Positions 1 through 8,771 of a DNA stretch of 64,000 nt are shown here, piece by piece (position 1 is the stretch's first letter; each line of letters starts with the position of its first letter). The position numbers and the translations under genes are program-made. Under the pieces are notes generated by a model. That model was not told the DNA's origin and made no database searches. It saw only the letters and a list, made by a program, of their open reading frames with translations. The stretch is from Methanolapillus ohkumae (GTDB lineage: Archaea > Halobacteriota > Methanosarcinia > Methanosarcinales > Methanosarcinaceae). The stretch is from NCBI RefSeq assembly GCF_032594355.1, contig NZ_CP131061.1:868001-932000 (forward strand). Reading direction: 5' to 3'.

Positions 1-113
1 AAAAATGAATCCCCAAGTTCATTTTTTTGATGAAGCGTTTTTTCGTTTTTGTTTTTTTACTTATTCAAACTTCTTCTATTTATTTCTTTTTCTTTTCTTT
101 TCATTTTTTTAAA

Positions 114-761
114 TTATTTCTTCTTCAAAACGAAATACCAATAGGCAATTCCGCCGACAAGAAGAACCGCCAAAACGCCCGCAATAATCCAAATCCAAGA
201 ATTTCCAAATTCCAAGCCGGAACCGTTTCCGTTGCCGGAAACATTATTGTTTGGATTGTTATTTTGGTTTTGGTTGGTTTGGTTTTGGTTGGTTTGGTTG
301 CCGCTTGGATTGTTTTGTCCGTCGTTTGAACTTCCGGTTTGCGGCGGTTCGCTTGAAACATTTCCGTTTCCGTTTCCAACGATTCTGACATTTTCACCGC
401 CAAAACCACCGGAACCACCCTGTTTTGCTTTTTCCGTTCTTTCAATCAGGCCTTCACTTGGACCGGACGCATCCAAATCATCCGTTTCTGCCATTCTTGC
501 ATAGAATGTATATTCTGTGTCCGACGACAGTCCCGTGAATTCACGGGAAGATTGCCAATTTTCGCCCTCTCTTTTGTATTCAGCTCCCGAAATCTCTGCC
601 AATGTAATGGTTGTCGATGTCTTTGAATCCAAGACCGGAGCATTAGGAGCCACTTGAGTACCTTTCGTTGTCACACCCTATGAACTGCTTGAATCGGACG
701 CATCCAAATCATCCGTTTCTGCCATTCTTGCATAGAATGTATATTCTGTGTCCGACGACAT
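114..761 (-). pseudogene. 5'-truncated adhesin C-terminal fragment (copy at left edge)
   Basis: This is the 3' part of the adhesin gene whose intact form lies at 31704..34721. Reading leftward, an ATG formed exactly at the joint (759..761) opens 27 residues of a fibronectin-III-like module ending DSSSS. An in-frame TAG follows at 678..680. After it come one complete module (VTTKGTQ to DDLDAS), an Asn/Gly/Gln-rich linker, one transmembrane helix (SWIWIIAGVLAVLLVGG) and a C-terminal LKKK. There is no signal peptide, so a surface role is unlikely. If TAG is sense the product has 215 residues; if it is stop, only a 27-residue peptide results. It is best treated as a by-product of the array joint. 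Confidence 0.8.
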
Positions 762-977
762 TGGGTCAAAAATGATTTGGAAATTCCGGAGGAGTCCAAA
801 CCCCACATTTTTAAGAAAAGAATTTCAACCAAAGGAGAAATGCGCGGTCTTGGAACTTACAGCGTCCGGTTGCTGGGTGAAAAATATCTGGGCGGAAAAG
901 TCGGATTCACAAGCAATTCCTGTGATGGGACGACTTTCTTTATTGATTTGCCTTTGAAATATTCTCCTCAAAAATAA
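762..977 (+). pseudogene. Histidine kinase C-terminal (HATPase) remnant
   Basis: The 71 codons match the end of a GHKL/HATPase domain of a sensor histidine kinase. An N(D)...IPEE..PHIFKK stretch corresponds to the G1 box, a RISTKGEMRGLGTYSV stretch to the ATP-lid and G2 box, and GTTFFIDLP to the usual final strand. The frame is open to the left but stops matching at the array joint (760/761), so the sensor, dimerisation and N-box regions are missing. It reads opposite to the methyltransferase pair. In Methanosarcina, sensor kinases often sit beside methylsulfide methyltransferase genes, so this may be the remnant of a local regulator (inference). Confidence 0.75.
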
Positions 978-1056
978 ACAAACGACTTTCTTTTTTTCAT
1001 TCATCACTCATTTATTTCACTTTTCCTCAATTATTCCATGAAAAAAGCTGACCATT

Positions 1057-1480
1057 ATGATGAAAGACCCGGAAAAAACAGTTGGAAATTTAATTGACAA
1101 ACAAACCGTTTCTCTGATCAGTTCCGTCGACAAGGATGGTTTTCCTAATACAAAAGCGATGCTGCCACCCCGAAAAGCGGGATGGAATTAAAACATTCTA
1201 TTTGACGACCAATACGTCTTCCCTGCGTGTCGGCCAGTACAAAGAAAACCCCAAGGCTTGCCTTTATTTTTTTGACAAACGTTTTTTCCGCGGCGTTATG
1301 CTTAAAGGAACCGTCTCTGTTCTTGAGGATTCCCAAAGTAAAGAAATGATTTGGCGGGAAGGAGATACCCTCTATTATCCAAAAGGGGTTACCGATCCGG
1401 ATTATTGTGTTTTAAAATTTACCGCCGAAAATGAGCGGTATTATTCCGATTTTCATTCCGAAGACTTTATTGTCGGATAA
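1057..1480 (+). pseudogene. Frameshifted pyridoxamine-5'-phosphate oxidase-like flavin-binding protein
   Basis: The first frame (start at 1057 or 1060) reads EKTVGNLIDKQTVSLISSV then DKDGFPNTKAML and stops at a TAA at 1189..1191. The neighbouring frame continues without a break as KTFYLTTNTSSLRVGQY, ENPKACLYFFDKRFFRGVMLKGT and a typical C-terminus to 1480. Joined, they give a short FMN-binding split-barrel protein of the general stress protein 26 / pyridoxamine oxidase-like family. A single-base indel near the CCACCCCGAAAAG stretch (about 1166..1180) explains the break. The interrupting codon is TAA, so amber readthrough cannot rescue it. All array copies carry the same lesion. Confidence 0.8.
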
Positions 1481-1622
1481 AATCCGCCCATCGTTTTTGT
1501 TGAAGTTTTAAAAATTTGTTGCTGTAACGCGCGCGGCGGCATCGTTAAAATAATAAAAAATAAAAAAATAATCCGATTGAAGAGACATTCTTATCTCTTC
1601 CCTCGGACATTTTATTTTTCGT

Positions 1623-2453
1623 TTATTGCTTCATCTCTTTGCGGATTTCGTCCCACTTCTTTCCTTTTTTCACCGACTTTGCGATGTTAACGGCATCAAG
1701 CGGACTTTTTCCGTAAACAGCATTTGAAAACGTGCTTACAAAGTGCGCGTCTACCGCCGCTCCGCCGCAAGCGACCGGAACACCGGAAAATTCAATGCTT
1801 TTGGCCAAAGCCTTCAAGCCTTCTTTGGTGGTGCTCATAAGCGATGTTCCGGTGACCAAATCGATCTTTTGGGTTTTGACCAATTCGACCACATCTTCTA
1901 CCAAAACATCCCGGCCCATATCGATCACATCAAAGCCGTTTGCCCGAAGAATAGCGGCGACAATGTTTTTTCCGATGTCGTGAACGTCTCCTTCAATCAC
2001 AAGGGACGCGACTTTGCCGGCGGACGGAATGTCGCCCAGTTTTTCCTGGCACAAAACAACGCCGGCAACCATGGCATCGTTCGCCAGAAGAATTTCCGGA
2101 ACGAACGCTTCTCCCATGTCGTAAACTTCACAAACCACTTGAATGCCGGGCATGAGCGCACTCACCACAATGTCGGTTGGGTTTCTGCCGCCGTCCAAGA
2201 GCACTTTTGTCAGGCGGGCGGCTTCTTTTTTATCTCCGTCAATCACAGCCATCGTCAAAGCGGCATCGGTTTTGTCTTTGGGAATATATTTTTTGCGGAT
2301 TTCCTCCACGGTCGTCTTGGGAATGCCCCAGGATTTGACTTCTTCCCCTCGTCCGATTTTGATTCCTTCTTCCAAAAGCTCTTGGAACTGCGTCGGATTC
2401 TGTTCCTTAAATTCAATCAATTCTTTTGTAGCGGTATCGATATGCCGGATCAT
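1623..2453 (-). CDS. Corrinoid methyltransferase protein, MtsB/MtaC-like
   Basis: A 276-residue B12-binding protein that should carry methyl groups on its cobalt between a methylated substrate and coenzyme M. A helical cap of the methionine-synthase B12-binding type covers about residues 60..145. The Rossmann-like domain follows with the axial-ligand motif DVHDIG (D156, H158, G161), a TGTSLM stretch at 201..206 and ACGG at 228..231. The extra N-terminal 60 residues make it longer than typical MtaC; the size (about 30 kDa) and the adjacent MtaA-type gene resemble the MtsA/MtsB methylthiol pair of Methanosarcina barkeri. Its ATG overlaps the upstream stop by 4 nt and has a strong GGAGGTG site, so the two are co-translated. 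The methyl donor is not established. Confidence 0.88.
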   Translation of the reverse strand: MIRHIDTATKELIEFKEQNPTQFQELLEEGIKIGRGEEVKSWGIPKTTVEEIRKKYIPKDKTDAALTMAVIDGDKKEAARLTKVLLDGGRNPTDIVVSALMPGIQVVCEVYDMGEAFVPEILLANDAMVAGVVLCQEKLGDIPSAGKVASLVIEGDVHDIGKNIVAAILRANGFDVIDMGRDVLVEDVVELVKTQKIDLVTGTSLMSTTKEGLKALAKSIEFSGVPVACGGAAVDAHFVSTFSNAVYGKSPLDAVNIAKSVKKGKKWDEIRKEMKQ

Positions 2454-3568
2454 TTGAAAACACCTCCGCAGTCGTTGCTGCCCTTTTTATTTTTGACCTG
2501 CCAGTTTCCGATTCCAACACCGATTTCGCGAATCGTGTCTTTTATATCACCGGCTTTGGGGACGGGGGTTTCGCGACAGGCGCGCACGTAAGCTTTCAGG
2601 TTTTCCAGGGATGTTCCAAAAGAAACGTCGCATGCCGTTCCGACGACATCGGTTCCTTGAAGGATACATTCGCGGGTCCGGTTGTAAACGTCCTGAGGTG
2701 TTCCGTTTGGCATCAAATCAATGACATCCAAACTTCCGAGGATGGACATGCTGTTTCCCAAAACTTGCCGGCAGTACCACACGGGAACGGCATCAAAGGA
2801 GAAACAGTCCATGCCGCTTTTTCGAACATAAGGAAGCAGCTTGCTTGTGTTTCCGCACATGTGCAGAATTTTCGGGGCGCTGACTTCGCGGGCCATTCTT
2901 TTGTGGGCGGGAAGCACGAATTCTTCGTAGGTTTCGCCGGAGATCAAGTCGCCGGATGCGGATGGGTCGGCCGGGAACAAAATGTGGGCGCCGGCTTCCA
3001 CTTGAAGTTTGCCGTACGCGATCACAAAGTCGGTGGCGGCGTCGATAAACGCATGGGCTTTGTCGGGGTCGGTCCGGGTCCAGCGGACCAGGTTTTCAAC
3101 ACCGGCAATGTGTCCGGCCACCGTAAACGGGGCGGTGATGACCGGAATAATCGGAAGCATTCCGCTGTATTTTTCGCGCAGGATGGAAATCGCGTCCAGC
3201 ACCACCGGAACTCTTTTCGTGTTGGCCAAGTCGTCGGGCCAAGTGACGTCGTCGGGGTTGGTATACGCGTGCGCCGCAACGGGCGGACGGTCCGGTTTGT
3301 TCCAGTCCAGCGGGCAGCCGAGCACTTCGGCTTCCAGCGATATGTCAAATTGAGGACGCGCGGCTTCAATACCACAAACATCGTATGGCGCGGATGCCAA
3401 ATCGGCCATCATTTGCGCGTCAAAGTGCGCTTTTGGCCAGGACGCGTTTGCGTATTTCATAAGTTCAACCGTCGTTTGTGCCAACGGGTTTGCCGGCGGC
3501 ACGTAATCCACACGCCCGCCCAAAACAGCCGCAAGAGCGCGTCGGGTGGGTGTCATTTCTGATGCCAT
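2450..3568 (-). CDS. Methylcobamide:coenzyme M methyltransferase, MtaA/MtsA family
   Basis: A 372-residue protein of the uroporphyrinogen decarboxylase superfamily, expected to move a methyl group from a methyl-corrinoid protein to coenzyme M in methanogenesis. The zinc-site residues fall where MtaA has them: H236 and C238 in HMCGN, and C313 in GTACDVSFGT. The chain is about 30 residues longer than MtaA and near the size reported for MtsA (about 41 kDa). The start at 3568 has GGAGAC seven bases upstream. It is the first gene of a two-gene unit with the corrinoid protein. Substrate options are methylthiols, methanol or another methyl compound; sequence alone does not decide. Confidence 0.88.
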   Translation of the reverse strand: MASEMTPTRRALAAVLGGRVDYVPPANPLAQTTVELMKYANASWPKAHFDAQMMADLASAPYDVCGIEAARPQFDISLEAEVLGCPLDWNKPDRPPVAAHAYTNPDDVTWPDDLANTKRVPVVLDAISILREKYSGMLPIIPVITAPFTVAGHIAGVENLVRWTRTDPDKAHAFIDAATDFVIAYGKLQVEAGAHILFPADPSASGDLISGETYEEFVLPAHKRMAREVSAPKILHMCGNTSKLLPYVRKSGMDCFSFDAVPVWYCRQVLGNSMSILGSLDVIDLMPNGTPQDVYNRTRECILQGTDVVGTACDVSFGTSLENLKAYVRACRETPVPKAGDIKDTIREIGVGIGNWQVKNKKGSNDCGGVFK

Positions 3569-3617
3569 TTTTAAGTCTCCATTAAATTTTTAACAGTACT
3601 TTGTAAAAACACACAAT

Positions 3618-3636
3618 CCGGCAGGATTTCTACCGG
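3618..3636 (-). promoter_or_regulatory. Leader hairpin upstream of the CoM methyltransferase
   Basis: On the minus strand CCGGTAG pairs with CTGCCGG (seven pairs, one G-U) around a five-base loop, about 50 nt before the start codon. It may lie in the transcript leader. It recurs in every unit at +6318 steps. Confidence 0.35.
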
Positions 3637-3659
3637 TCCATTATAATTGTCGGAGAAGG

Positions 3660-3667
3660 TATATATT
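3660..3667 (-). promoter_or_regulatory. Candidate TATA box for the methyltransferase operon
   Basis: The minus strand reads CAATATATACC here, about 95 nt upstream of the methyltransferase start. This matches an archaeal TATA element and would leave a leader of roughly 65 to 70 nt containing the hairpin at 3618..3636. Confidence 0.4.
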
Positions 3668-3779
3668 GTAACCCTCTTATCATCCGGGATTTAATTTGAA
3701 TGAGTTCGGTCGTTTCCGAATTACTAATAATTATATTAAATAGGTTATTTTAATCAAAAGAAATCGGCTTGATATTTTG

Positions 3780-3915
3780 TTAAAAATTTTTAAAAAGAAT
3801 TTGGTTTTTGTTAAAATTTTAAAAATAAATTCCGGTTTTTGTTAAAATTTTAAAAATAAATTCCGGTTTTTATTGAAATTTTAAAAATACATTCCGGTTT
3901 TTATTGAAATTTTTA
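3780..3915. repeat. AT-rich 31-bp degenerate direct repeats
   Basis: About four imperfect copies of a 31-bp unit (ttccggtttttgttaaaa then ttttaaaaataaa) lie between the methyltransferase promoter and the terminator at 4075. With 3957..4037, which resembles the dispersed GCGGCAATTCT element of this window, they fill the 560-bp gap 3569..4130. I see no gene there. Confidence 0.7.
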
Positions 3916-4074
3916 AAAAGGCGTCTGTCGGGTTTGTTGAATAATTAAAAATCCGTGGCCGTAACACATGTGGCGGCGCAATCCAAAAACGAGTAAGAAA
4001 CCGGGCAGCGGTCCCGGCAATTCTAAAATAGAAAAACAGAAAAACAAAACAGAAAAATAGAATAAATAAAAAAA

Positions 4075-4099
4075 GCCGCACAATTTTTTGTTGTGCGGC
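4075..4099 (-). terminator. Hairpin terminator after the two-helix membrane protein gene
   Basis: GCCGCACAA pairs perfectly with TTGTGCGGC around a seven-base loop, and the minus strand then has a run of T. It lies 32 bp beyond the stop at 4131. Other copies begin at 10393, 16711, 23029 and 29347. Confidence 0.75.
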
Positions 4100-4130
4100 T
4101 TTATTTTTTTTCAACAATCTTTCAACATTT

Positions 4131-4970
4131 TTAATCGGCGGAATCCTGGGGTGTTTTAAAGAAAACCGCGATGAGCAAGACGACAAATACCATGAATCCG
4201 ATAAGAATTATGGCCAATAAGAAGGTTTGGTCGAAATTGAATATGGATTCGATGTCGGTGTACCAAATATAGAAGAATAAAAAGGCTAAAATCGCAAGTA
4301 GTAAGACTGTTAAGAGAATCGCGTTCTTTTCGGCTTCAAACCGCTGCCGGAGTGTGATGTCTTGTTTTTGACTTTTTTGTTTGTAGCGGGTATTGGATTT
4401 GGAAGGCTTTGGTTTTTTAGGACCTGTTTTTTCCCGTTTGTCTTCCCAATCGTCGCGCACTTTAAAGACCGGCGGCTTTTTTGTCCGTTTGGTCACATCG
4501 TCGTCTTCGTCGCTTTTTACAAGAACCCGTTCCGGAACGCTTGCGATCGGCGGGTTGGTGGTTTTGACGGTGGGCGCGGAAACTTTGGGAGACCGGATTT
4601 GTTCGTAATCAACCGAACAGGCTCCTTCCAGGCCGACGACTAATTTGAATCCTTTCTTTTGGGCGCCGTAGCCGGTCACCACATAAAACATACCTTCTGC
4701 GACCGGAAGCGAATTGTAGGGGACGCGGACGACAATTTTAGCGTAAAGATTGTTTTGGACTTGGTGTTTGGCGGGCGCCAGAATCAGATAATCTTTGATG
4801 GAATCGTCCGGCAAAAATGTGATGTACGTGGGAGAGCTGAAATTCTTGATGAAAACTTGGAATTCGCGGTCTTCTCCTTTGTAAAGCGGAACTTCAATGG
4901 TGTCGTATTTGAACTCAATGGAGTCCATGGACTGCCGTCCGATGTAGATGTCTTGAAGAACTTCTTTCAT
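4131..4970 (-). CDS. Conserved hypothetical protein with two C-terminal membrane helices
   Basis: A 279-residue protein of unknown function. Residues 1..125 are predicted beta-rich, with a sandwich-like pattern (EVPLYKGEDREFQVFIKN, VVRVPYNSLP, GFKLVVGLEG). Residues 130..215 are a highly charged Lys/Pro/Asp linker. Two hydrophobic helices follow, around 219..238 (ILLTVLLLAILAFLFFYIWY) and 250..270. The topology suggests a membrane-anchored cytoplasmic or surface domain. The start at 4970 has AAAGGGA eight bases upstream. It has its own terminator at 4075 and is separated by about 200 bp of T-rich DNA from the Trm112-like gene, so it is probably monocistronic. I do not recognise a named family with certainty. 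Confidence 0.8.
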   Translation of the reverse strand: MKEVLQDIYIGRQSMDSIEFKYDTIEVPLYKGEDREFQVFIKNFSSPTYITFLPDDSIKDYLILAPAKHQVQNNLYAKIVVRVPYNSLPVAEGMFYVVTGYGAQKKGFKLVVGLEGACSVDYEQIRSPKVSAPTVKTTNPPIASVPERVLVKSDEDDDVTKRTKKPPVFKVRDDWEDKREKTGPKKPKPSKSNTRYKQKSQKQDITLRQRFEAEKNAILLTVLLLAILAFLFFYIWYTDIESIFNFDQTFLLAIILIGFMVFVVLLIAVFFKTPQDSAD

Positions 4971-5175
4971 TTAAATCCCTTTGAAATGGCGAATGTGTGT
5001 TAAAATGAAGCAATTTAAAATATGAATATGAATTATTCCTTTAATTTATTCTTTATTTATTCCTTTAATTTATTCCTTTAATATAACCTGTGTATTAATA
5101 AAATTTATTGGTCATGTTTTTTGCATTTTTTTCTTTGTTTTTGCTTTTTTTGCATTTTTTTTGCTTTTTGTTTTT

Positions 5176-5367
5176 TTAAAATTCCCGCATGTCGGGCGGC
5201 AGCAAATTCGGGATTTTGTTTTCAATCGGGAAATAAATTTGGCAAGCTTCGCAATACAAATTTCCGGAAATGATTTCGGTTTTGTCCGCGTTTTCTTCTT
5301 CCGGTTTTGCTTGAAGATTTTTGCGGCACATCGGGCAAACCAGCAGGGATAAATTTTCTTTTTTCAT
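5176..5367 (-). CDS. Trm112-like zinc-binding protein
   Basis: A 63-residue protein starting MKKENLSLLVCPMCRKNL, with CPMC and CEAC zinc pairs and the family ending YFPIENKIPNLLPPDM. This is the Trm112/UPF0434 pattern; Trm112 proteins activate methyltransferases for tRNA, rRNA and release factors. I chose the start at 5367, not the upstream in-frame codon, because the family begins here and only one base separates it from the MarC stop, indicating translational coupling. The acidic loop between the two cysteine pairs is typical of archaeal versions. Confidence 0.85.
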   Translation of the reverse strand: MKKENLSLLVCPMCRKNLQAKPEEENADKTEIISGNLYCEACQIYFPIENKIPNLLPPDMREF

Positions 5368-5368
5368 G

Positions 5369-6016
5369 TCAGACGGCTCCCGCGATAAATAATTGATAAA
5401 TGTTGTACAGTCCAAGCGTAATCATGCTGACGGCGATTGCGGCCAGGAAGAGACCCAAAAGACGGGTGATGACCAATGTTCCGGTGTAGCCGAGATAGGT
5501 GCTGATTTTTCGGGAAAAATAAAATCCGACGTAGGTGATGACAAACACCAGAAGAATGGCGAAGATGACCATCGCGTCGTTGGCAAAAGATGTGCTTCCG
5601 CCCATGAGAACGATGACGGTGGAGATGAGTCCCGGCCCGCACAAAAGCGGAATCGCGATTGGGAAAATCCAGAAGTCTTTGTCTTGGGATTCGTCGATTT
5701 CCGCTTGCGTGACGCTGTGGGTCATTTTGGCGGTCATCATGTTGTAGCCGATGGTAAAGAGCAAGATTCCGCCGGCGACACGTAAAGAATCCACGCCGAT
5801 TCCAAGAAAACTGAGGACCAAAGATCCGGCGATCGCGAAAAACAAAGCAACCGCCGCCGCAAGAATTACAGATCTTTTGGCGTACATGTTTTTGGCTTTT
5901 TCGGGATAACTGCTGGTCATGGACACAAAAGTAAACAGGGCGCTGATGGGGTTTACGATGACGAAAATGGCCGTAAACGCATATAAAAAGAAAGAAAAAA
6001 GCGTAACGGTGTCCAT
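5369..6016 (-). CDS. MarC family integral membrane protein
   Basis: A 215-residue protein with six hydrophobic segments, matching the MarC/NAAT family (UPF0056) in length and in its motifs: VIVNPISALFTF near residue 20, a mid-chain FPIAIPLLCGPGLISTVIVL, and a GLFLAAIAVSMITLGL end. Despite the name, MarC proteins are not proven drug-resistance factors; some relatives transport neutral amino acids. The start has AGGG upstream. The Trm112-like gene follows after one base. Confidence 0.87.
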   Translation of the reverse strand: MDTVTLFSFFLYAFTAIFVIVNPISALFTFVSMTSSYPEKAKNMYAKRSVILAAAVALFFAIAGSLVLSFLGIGVDSLRVAGGILLFTIGYNMMTAKMTHSVTQAEIDESQDKDFWIFPIAIPLLCGPGLISTVIVLMGGSTSFANDAMVIFAILLVFVITYVGFYFSRKISTYLGYTGTLVITRLLGLFLAAIAVSMITLGLYNIYQLFIAGAV

Positions 6017-6275
6017 TTTAAACCCTGAATTCCCAAGTTTATCTTTTGATCATTAAATTAAAAACAGGTGATAAATTGTAAAAATTTGATATGAAATTAC
6101 TTTTTCGAATATATAAAGGAATACGGTGGCGAAACAAATCCGGAAAATAAATCTTTTCAAAACCAGGAAAATGGCAAAATCTGCAAGAATCATAAAGCAT
6201 AGAATGAAAATTCAGAAATCATAAAGCACAGAATGAAAAATCATAATTTGAAAGTCTGCAAAAATCAATAAAAAA

Positions 6276-6295
6276 AGCCGGCATTCCTGCCGGCT
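6276..6295 (-). terminator. Hairpin terminator after the adhesin 3' end
   Basis: AGCCGGCA and TGCCGGCT form a perfect eight-pair stem with a four-base loop; both strands have flanking A/T runs and the minus strand continues in T7. It serves the adhesin reading frame ending at 6432. Copies start at 12594, 18912, 25230 and 31548. The rest of the gap 6017..6431 is AT-rich with short direct repeats (aatcataaagca) and no gene. Confidence 0.75.
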
Positions 6296-6431
6296 TTTTC
6301 ATTTTTCATTCCGTTTTTAAAAATGAATCCCCAAGTTCATTTTTTTGATGAAGCGTTTTTTCGTTTTTGTTTTTTTACTTATTCAAACTTCTTCTATTTA
6401 TTTCTTTTTCTTTTCTTTTCATTTTTTTAAA

Positions 6432-7079
6432 TTATTTCTTCTTCAAAACGAAATACCAATAGGCAATTCCGCCGACAAGAAGAACCGCCAAAACGCCCGC
6501 AATAATCCAAATCCAAGAATTTCCAAATTCCAAGCCGGAACCGTTTCCGTTGCCGGAAACATTATTGTTTGGATTGTTATTTTGGTTTTGGTTGGTTTGG
6601 TTTTGGTTGGTTTGGTTGCCGCTTGGATTGTTTTGTCCGTCGTTTGAACTTCCGGTTTGCGGCGGTTCGCTTGAAACATTTCCGTTTCCGTTTCCAACGA
6701 TTCTGACATTTTCACCGCCAAAACCACCGGAACCACCCTGTTTTGCTTTTTCCGTTCTTTCAATCAGGCCTTCACTTGGACCGGACGCATCCAAATCATC
6801 CGTTTCTGCCATTCTTGCATAGAATGTATATTCTGTGTCCGACGACAGTCCCGTGAATTCACGGGAAGATTGCCAATTTTCGCCCTCTCTTTTGTATTCA
6901 GCTCCCGAAATCTCTGCCAATGTAATGGTTGTCGATGTCTTTGAATCCAAGACCGGAGCATTAGGAGCCACTTGAGTACCTTTCGTTGTCACACCCTATG
7001 AACTGCTTGAATCGGACGCATCCAAATCATCCGTTTCTGCCATTCTTGCATAGAATGTATATTCTGTGTCCGACGACAT
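6432..7079 (-). pseudogene. Adhesin C-terminal fragment, array copy 2
   Basis: Same translation as the fragment at 114..761. The TAG is at 6996..6998 and the joint-derived ATG at 7077..7079. Confidence 0.8.
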
Positions 7080-7295
7080 TGGGTCAAAAATGATTTGGAA
7101 ATTCCGGAGGAGTCCAAACCCCACATTTTTAAGAAAAGAATTTCAACCAAAGGAGAAATGCGCGGTCTTGGAACTTACAGCGTCCGGTTGCTGGGTGAAA
7201 AATATCTGGGCGGAAAAGTCGGATTCACAAGCAATTCCTGTGATGGGACGACTTTCTTTATTGATTTGCCTTTGAAATATTCTCCTCAAAAATAA
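7080..7295 (+). pseudogene. Histidine kinase remnant, array copy 2
   Basis: Identical to 762..977: HATPase G2-box region only, cut at the joint 7078/7079. Confidence 0.75.
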
Positions 7296-7374
7296 ACAAA
7301 CGACTTTCTTTTTTTCATTCATCACTCATTTATTTCACTTTTCCTCAATTATTCCATGAAAAAAGCTGACCATT

Positions 7375-7798
7375 ATGATGAAAGACCCGGAAAAAACAGT
7401 TGGAAATTTAATTGACAAACAAACCGTTTCTCTGATCAGTTCCGTCGACAAGGATGGTTTTCCTAATACAAAAGCGATGCTGCCACCCCGAAAAGCGGGA
7501 TGGAATTAAAACATTCTATTTGACGACCAATACGTCTTCCCTGCGTGTCGGCCAGTACAAAGAAAACCCCAAGGCTTGCCTTTATTTTTTTGACAAACGT
7601 TTTTTCCGCGGCGTTATGCTTAAAGGAACCGTCTCTGTTCTTGAGGATTCCCAAAGTAAAGAAATGATTTGGCGGGAAGGAGATACCCTCTATTATCCAA
7701 AAGGGGTTACCGATCCGGATTATTGTGTTTTAAAATTTACCGCCGAAAATGAGCGGTATTATTCCGATTTTCATTCCGAAGACTTTATTGTCGGATAA
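7375..7798 (+). pseudogene. Frameshifted flavin-binding protein, array copy 2
   Basis: Identical to 1057..1480, including the premature TAA (7507..7509). The lesion therefore predates the amplification or has been homogenised. Confidence 0.8.
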
Positions 7799-7940
7799 AA
7801 TCCGCCCATCGTTTTTGTTGAAGTTTTAAAAATTTGTTGCTGTAACGCGCGCGGCGGCATCGTTAAAATAATAAAAAATAAAAAAATAATCCGATTGAAG
7901 AGACATTCTTATCTCTTCCCTCGGACATTTTATTTTTCGT

Positions 7941-8771
7941 TTATTGCTTCATCTCTTTGCGGATTTCGTCCCACTTCTTTCCTTTTTTCACCGACTTTGC
8001 GATGTTAACGGCATCAAGCGGACTTTTTCCGTAAACAGCATTTGAAAACGTGCTTACAAAGTGCGCGTCTACCGCCGCTCCGCCGCAAGCGACCGGAACA
8101 CCGGAAAATTCAATGCTTTTGGCCAAAGCCTTCAAGCCTTCTTTGGTGGTGCTCATAAGCGATGTTCCGGTGACCAAATCGATCTTTTGGGTTTTGACCA
8201 ATTCGACCACATCTTCTACCAAAACATCCCGGCCCATATCGATCACATCAAAGCCGTTTGCCCGAAGAATAGCGGCGACAATGTTTTTTCCGATGTCGTG
8301 AACGTCTCCTTCAATCACAAGGGACGCGACTTTGCCGGCGGACGGAATGTCGCCCAGTTTTTCCTGGCACAAAACAACGCCGGCAACCATGGCATCGTTC
8401 GCCAGAAGAATTTCCGGAACGAACGCTTCTCCCATGTCGTAAACTTCACAAACCACTTGAATGCCGGGCATGAGCGCACTCACCACAATGTCGGTTGGGT
8501 TTCTGCCGCCGTCCAAGAGCACTTTTGTCAGGCGGGCGGCTTCTTTTTTATCTCCGTCAATCACAGCCATCGTCAAAGCGGCATCGGTTTTGTCTTTGGG
8601 AATATATTTTTTGCGGATTTCCTCCACGGTCGTCTTGGGAATGCCCCAGGATTTGACTTCTTCCCCTCGTCCGATTTTGATTCCTTCTTCCAAAAGCTCT
8701 TGGAACTGCGTCGGATTCTGTTCCTTAAATTCAATCAATTCTTTTGTAGCGGTATCGATATGCCGGATCAT
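7941..8771 (-). CDS. Corrinoid protein, MtsB/MtaC-like, array copy 2
   Basis: Translation identical to 1623..2453, with the intact DVHDIG cobalamin-ligand motif and the 4-nt overlap with the methyltransferase. It is presumably functional and adds gene dosage. Confidence 0.88.
   Translation of the reverse strand: MIRHIDTATKELIEFKEQNPTQFQELLEEGIKIGRGEEVKSWGIPKTTVEEIRKKYIPKDKTDAALTMAVIDGDKKEAARLTKVLLDGGRNPTDIVVSALMPGIQVVCEVYDMGEAFVPEILLANDAMVAGVVLCQEKLGDIPSAGKVASLVIEGDVHDIGKNIVAAILRANGFDVIDMGRDVLVEDVVELVKTQKIDLVTGTSLMSTTKEGLKALAKSIEFSGVPVACGGAAVDAHFVSTFSNAVYGKSPLDAVNIAKSVKKGKKWDEIRKEMKQ

Noticed and set aside
1057..1480. Pyrrolysine readthrough as rescue of the flavin-binding gene
   Set aside because: The interrupting stop is TAA and the continuation is in another frame, so it is a frameshift and not an amber codon.
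1743..3562. Plus-strand frames of 282 and 301 residues opposite the corrinoid and methyltransferase genes
   Set aside because: They are antisense shadows of well-supported genes, with no recognisable domain.
761..7078. Composite transposon or integrated plasmid as the cause of the repeated unit
   Set aside because: No transposase, integrase, replication gene, target-site duplication or terminal inverted repeats are visible; the joint is a simple fusion of two genes.
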